A program made the translations under genes and the position numbers. DNA of 35,917 nucleotides from an uncultured bacterium (GTDB taxonomy: Bacteria > Cyanobacteriota > Vampirovibrionia > Obscuribacterales > Obscuribacteraceae): contig CAJXZK010000023.1 of NCBI GenBank assembly GCA_913063055.1, forward strand, positions 1 to 35,917. Reading direction: 5' to 3'. Of this stretch, positions 32,802-35,917 are shown piece by piece; the first letter of the stretch is position 1; every line of letters begins with the position of its first letter. The notes under the pieces are model-generated. The model ran no database searches. It was not told the origin of the DNA and saw nothing but the letters and a program-made list of their open reading frames with translations.

Positions 32802-33413
32802 CTAGGGTGTCAATGCGACCACCCCCTTGTACTCGTCAAATCGGTCGTCGTAGAGCATAAATTCAAGAAGCGAAGGAACTACCGAGTACGATAGTCCTGG
32901 CGAAGCAGCAAGTGGTAGCACTTGTCCACCGTAATGCTCTATTTGCAATCGCCGTTCCATATCGCTTCGAGGGTAGAGACGTGGGGCTTGATCTAGCAAC
33001 GCATCCAAACTCATTCCTTTGAGGTCATAGAGCAAATCAAAATCGTTGGGACAGCCCTTTTTGCTAACAAAGCTCCCACCAATAAATACTTGCCTACAGC
33101 CGTTAAATTTCAAGTCACTAAGCGCTCGGCGCATTCCTTCGAGCAACCACAAACGCTGCTGAGAGTGTCCGTAGATACTCTCCAGTGACGACATTGAGAG
33201 GCGATGAAGCCCCGGTTTAAGTCTTCCGCTAGAATCAAAGGCAGCATTGCTGGTTTGAGATGATAAATCATCCACCACTGCAGCCATGTCAACGCGAAGC
33301 TGCGAGTATATAACTCGAAGCTGTTCTAGTCGACGATTTGACAGGTTCTCAAAGTTAGCAGAAGACACCTTTAATCCAAGGAAGCGCCTCAAGCGATTAA
33401 TCGACGTAGCCAT
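32802..33413 (-). CDS. nucleotidyltransferase-like protein
   Basis: A 203-residue protein. After a helical N-terminal half, FIGGSFVSKKGCPNDFDLLYDL (G112-G-S through D124-x-D126) matches the active-site strand-turn of the DNA polymerase beta-type nucleotidyltransferase superfamily: hG[GS] followed by DxD. Such minimal NTases include toxin MNT enzymes and tRNA- or protein-modifying enzymes. The third catalytic acid is not obvious. It overlaps the preceding 174-aa gene by 25 bases, implying translational coupling. Confidence 0.62.
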   Translation of the reverse strand: MATSINRLRRFLGLKVSSANFENLSNRRLEQLRVIYSQLRVDMAAVVDDLSSQTSNAAFDSSGRLKPGLHRLSMSSLESIYGHSQQRLWLLEGMRRALSDLKFNGCRQVFIGGSFVSKKGCPNDFDLLYDLKGMSLDALLDQAPRLYPRSDMERRLQIEHYGGQVLPLAASPGLSYSVVPSLLEFMLYDDRFDEYKGVVALTP

Positions 33414-33913
33414 TTGACAAAAGTACGAACTTGACGGACAGGCTCACAAATAATTTCGCTATCAGTAACACGCACATTTTTGCTAACCAGATATGAGGCT
33501 AGGCGTGGCTCCCAACAGAGCAAGCGGAAAGTCGTCTTGGGTTTTAAGGCATAGAGAGCAATATAGGTGGTTGCGAAATAACCTACATGAATTGCCGATT
33601 CAAGCAGGATTGGCTGGTGTGTTGGCTCAAAATCAAGGACATCCCGCTGCTCACCTACCCCATGAACCAGGAGAAAAACAGTGTCTTTCTCCGCGCTCAC
33701 AACGTCTTGATCAAACACAACATCGAGCAGACGGATATCACAAGCGACTCTTTCGTAAACGCCGTTGATATCAGTTACAGCAAACAGATTTGCTAGCGTT
33801 GCAAAAGGTCGAGAGTGAGCCAGACCAGGGACATAATCTGCTGCCCCAGTGACGCTAACAACAATACCTTGCTCAATAACGCCGTTTTTCAATGAATATA
33901 GTCTTGGTTTCAT
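33389..33913 (-). CDS. unknown protein (174 aa)
   Basis: A 174-residue soluble protein with beta-rich character (IVVSVTGAADYVPG, VFDQDVVSAEKDTVFLLVHGVGEQ) and a basic C-terminus (VRTFVKWLRRL). No family recognised. Its end overlaps the nucleotidyltransferase-like gene by 25 bases, so the two products are probably made in fixed proportion and may work together. AGAGAA precedes the ATG. Confidence 0.62.
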   Translation of the reverse strand: MKPRLYSLKNGVIEQGIVVSVTGAADYVPGLAHSRPFATLANLFAVTDINGVYERVACDIRLLDVVFDQDVVSAEKDTVFLLVHGVGEQRDVLDFEPTHQPILLESAIHVGYFATTYIALYALKPKTTFRLLCWEPRLASYLVSKNVRVTDSEIICEPVRQVRTFVKWLRRLIA

Positions 33914-33944
33914 AATAGTTCTCTTTCAATGTGAATGACAGTTA

Positions 33945-33974
33945 CACCGTTGGCGTGATCAAGCGCCAACGGTG
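33945..33974 (-). other. 11-bp intergenic hairpin
   Basis: CACCGTTGGCG and CGCCAACGGTG form a perfect 11-bp stem with an 8-base loop between the AAA+ gene and the 174-aa gene. No T-run follows on either strand, so mRNA processing, stabilisation or protein binding is more likely than termination. Confidence 0.6.
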
Positions 33975-33992
33975 AACGGTTGAACATCAAAA

Positions 33993-35708
33993 CTAGGCAG
34001 CCTTAATACCTAGTTTAGGAAAGCGAGTGCGTGCCATAACAATCGCCTGTGGAAGAGCCTCAACCTCCATGGTGTATGTGTAAGGCGACTCGTGGTGCAT
34101 CTTCGTATCTTTAATGCGAACACCCAGCAGAGTAACTAATTCGCTAACTATCTCTTGCGAATCCCGCACCAAAGTCATGAAGCTTTTGTCTTGCTTCACT
34201 TCTAGTGTGTAGCTACGGGCCAACTCAGGATAAAGTTCGACGTGCGACTTAATCAAAGACATGGCCGAAAGCAGAGTCAAGTTGTGCAAGTCAGTAAAGG
34301 CCGCTGGTGTCTTCGGCATCAGACCTAGCTTGTTCAGCTGATCGGCAAAACCGAAGCCAAGCGACTCTCTTTGCACACCACCTTCAACCGCCATAAGTAG
34401 CATCGACATAGAGCGAGCACCGACTAAATTGCTATTGCCGATAGAGAACAAAGAGGCAAGCATCTGCCGATCTTCATCAGTCAAATCCGCATCTGTAGGA
34501 GACGGACCAGCGGCAGCTTCAGCAGGCGAGCGCAGCAATGACTCGAAGCCGGAAACAGTAGTCGGTTGACCTAAAGCATCACCAATCTCAAAGAAGAATA
34601 CTTTATCAACAACACTGTTAGCGCCCACTGTTTCTGCACCTTGCGGAAACTCGACATCAACTAGCACAGAATCACCTGGCTTAATTGTGCGTTTAGTGGC
34701 CTCAATACCCAGAGGAATCTGAATCTCCTTAGTAATCAACGACTTAACGTTACTCAAATTGCCCTTACCAGCAAGCGCCTGACGCAATACTTCATCAATA
34801 GCCGCTTCTGTAACTGCAAGAGAAAAGAAGTAACCAGAAGCATTGATCAACTCTTGAATGTCCTTGAAGTCACGTCTAACAACAAGCTTCATCATCTCTG
34901 CGGTCAGTGATTGAAACACAGCGATACCACCGAGCTCTTTCAAGCGATTACGAAACTCAGGAGGGGTGCGCTCTTTAATCACCCTATCAACAACTTTGCT
35001 TACCTCAGCGTGACTGAGCTTACTCTCAGTAGCAGTAAAACCAATACCACCAGCCTCGGCCCGCTCTACCTCTTCCATGCCACTGTTGCAAGCGGCTACA
35101 AAAATGGTGTTGCGAAAGTCAACAACTTCACCAGAGCCCAAAGTGATCTGACCATCGTCCATAGCCTGCAACAAGAGTTGGTTGAACTCAAAGCAAGCTT
35201 TGTCCCATTCGTCCAACAGAACTACAGACAGCGGCACATCTGAACCTTGCTTAGACCATTCCAGGTTGTGGTTCATAAATTCAGCATAGCCATGCTTCTC
35301 ATCTTTAGGCACCAGATGATACTTTTCATCAGTTGTTACCTGATTAGAAATGTGCCCACGAGGAGAGCCCTTGAGGTTCCACAGACTGTGCTTGTCCATG
35401 TACTCACTGCAGTTGATTTTCAGCAAGGCAAAGCGATTTTTGTGGACGAAGGCCGGTATCATGCGAGCGCCTTCGGTCTTGCCAGTGCGTGACTCACCAG
35501 CGAAAACAAGAAAAGCTATCGGCTTAGTCTTGTCTCGCAGGGGGTTAAGATAACTGGCATAAGCTTTGCGCAGTAGTAAGCGAGCCTCAGGCTGGCCAAA
35601 GAAATTAGCATCTAGAAACTCGTCAAAAGCCATCTCGGCATCGCTCAAAACACTAGGGTCAAGGCGACGGCGACGTGGTAATTCTTGTGGTGCCATTTGA
35701 GTGTTCAT
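33993..35708 (-). CDS. ClpB/ClpA-like AAA+ ATPase, single module
   Basis: A 571-residue ATPase of the AAA_2 (Clp D2-like) type. It has the Walker A box GESRTGKT (K77), Walker B VVLLDEWDKA (D166, E167), sensor-1-like FVAACNSG and an Arg-finger region PPEFRNRL. NFFGQPEARLLLRKAY near residue 35 fits the family's N-terminal helix. After the lid (~290) come ~240 residues with no recognisable domain, starting with a small beta segment (GDSVLVDVEFPQG). No ClpP-binding loop or D1 module is evident. GGAG six bases before the ATG at 35708 sets the start. It heads the minus-strand cluster and may remodel one of its products. Confidence 0.8.
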   Translation of the reverse strand: MNTQMAPQELPRRRRLDPSVLSDAEMAFDEFLDANFFGQPEARLLLRKAYASYLNPLRDKTKPIAFLVFAGESRTGKTEGARMIPAFVHKNRFALLKINCSEYMDKHSLWNLKGSPRGHISNQVTTDEKYHLVPKDEKHGYAEFMNHNLEWSKQGSDVPLSVVLLDEWDKACFEFNQLLLQAMDDGQITLGSGEVVDFRNTIFVAACNSGMEEVERAEAGGIGFTATESKLSHAEVSKVVDRVIKERTPPEFRNRLKELGGIAVFQSLTAEMMKLVVRRDFKDIQELINASGYFFSLAVTEAAIDEVLRQALAGKGNLSNVKSLITKEIQIPLGIEATKRTIKPGDSVLVDVEFPQGAETVGANSVVDKVFFFEIGDALGQPTTVSGFESLLRSPAEAAAGPSPTDADLTDEDRQMLASLFSIGNSNLVGARSMSMLLMAVEGGVQRESLGFGFADQLNKLGLMPKTPAAFTDLHNLTLLSAMSLIKSHVELYPELARSYTLEVKQDKSFMTLVRDSQEIVSELVTLLGVRIKDTKMHHESPYTYTMEVEALPQAIVMARTRFPKLGIKAA

Positions 35709-35899
35709 AATAATCTCCAAAATTTGAGACTAAAGCTCGCTAACTGCGCCGCTCAAATCTCCTTAAAAAATGAACCTTCCATACCAAAGGTATCGAAGGC
35801 AATAAATTTTCATCAAATCCATCTATTCACCGCGGGAAGAAACAGCCTGCTCTATCGAATCTAGCGATTCGAACCGGCCACGAATAAGAACAAGAAGAC
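35709..35899 (-). other. upstream region of the AAA+ gene, contig end
   Basis: About 190 bases before the AAA+ gene. It holds the hairpin TCGAATC/GATTCGA around TAGC near 35856-35873. The promoter of the cluster may lie here but was not resolved, and the sequence is cut by the adapter at 35900. Confidence 0.35.
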
Positions 35900-35917
35900 C
35901 TGTCTCTTATACACATC
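35900..35917 (+). other. Nextera transposon-end (adapter) sequence
   Basis: The last 18 bases, CTGTCTCTTATACACATC, equal the first 18 bases of the Nextera mosaic-end complement. This is sequencing-library residue, not genome. Confidence 0.95.

Noticed and set aside
35856-35880. GATTCGAACC near the right end, resembling a minus-strand tRNA T-loop
   Set aside because: The flanking bases do not form a T-stem; the sequence is better explained as a TCGAATC/GATTCGA hairpin.

Overview
The window reads as bacterial chromosome (or a large replicon) of roughly balanced base composition, with tightly packed genes, frequent GGAG/AGGA ribosome binding sites, Sec signal peptides and many intrinsic terminators. 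No rRNA, tRNA, CRISPR array, insertion sequence or integrase was seen. I cannot assign the organism from sequence alone. The mix of anaplerotic enzymes, AlgH/YqgE, a curlin-like repeat protein and many orphan genes fits an environmental Gram-negative-type bacterium. An Obscuribacterales-like member of the Vampirovibrionia (non-photosynthetic relatives of cyanobacteria) is a low-confidence guess. The last 18 bases match the Nextera transposon end, so the right edge is a library or assembly artefact.

Region 1 (63-8911, + strand) is an operon-like run: a PspA-like coiled-coil protein; a complete ABC importer (binding protein, permease, ATPase) of the family found beside urea/guanidine carboxylases; a tandem AAA ATPase; a heme-oxygenase-like protein of the YqcI/YcgG (GntA) family; an isochorismatase-fold cysteine hydrolase; two orphans; and AlgH/YqgE. 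A strong terminator closes it at 8970-9004. Together these suggest uptake and oxidative or hydrolytic handling of a guanidine- or urea-like compound, with membrane and chaperone factors attached.

Region 2 (9277-17345, + strand) holds an exported HEAT-repeat protein, GTP-type PEP carboxykinase translationally coupled to an S41 C-terminal processing protease without a signal peptide, a striking tryptophan-rich 33-residue-repeat membrane protein, two small proteins and a heptad-repeat coiled-coil protein. Region 3 (17533-20186, - strand) encodes envelope proteins: a curlin-like 15-residue-repeat protein, a secreted orphan and a LysM-like protein with a GSxVxA repeat tail. Region 4 (20747-26108, + strand) begins with a single-chain malate synthase/isocitrate lyase (both glyoxylate-shunt enzymes), then Pth2, a small membrane protein and two overlapping orphans. 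PEPCK and the glyoxylate shunt together suggest growth on acetate or fatty acids with gluconeogenesis.

Region 5 (26391-35708, - strand) is a run of 15 mostly unrecognised genes: a ClpB/ClpA-like single-module AAA+ ATPase, a nucleotidyltransferase-like protein, a tandem S1-like protein, a ParB/Srx-like protein, several small membrane proteins, a DUF2939-like protein and a pair of tandem paralogs. Almost every spacer carries a short, near-perfect hairpin. This is the most likely place for an undescribed system, but its function cannot be read from the sequence.

A palindromic motif, TAGACCGGTC, followed 13-15 bases later by an A7-A8 run, occurs in three intergenic regions (17381, 26221, 31393). 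It may mark a regulon of a TetR-type repressor not encoded here.
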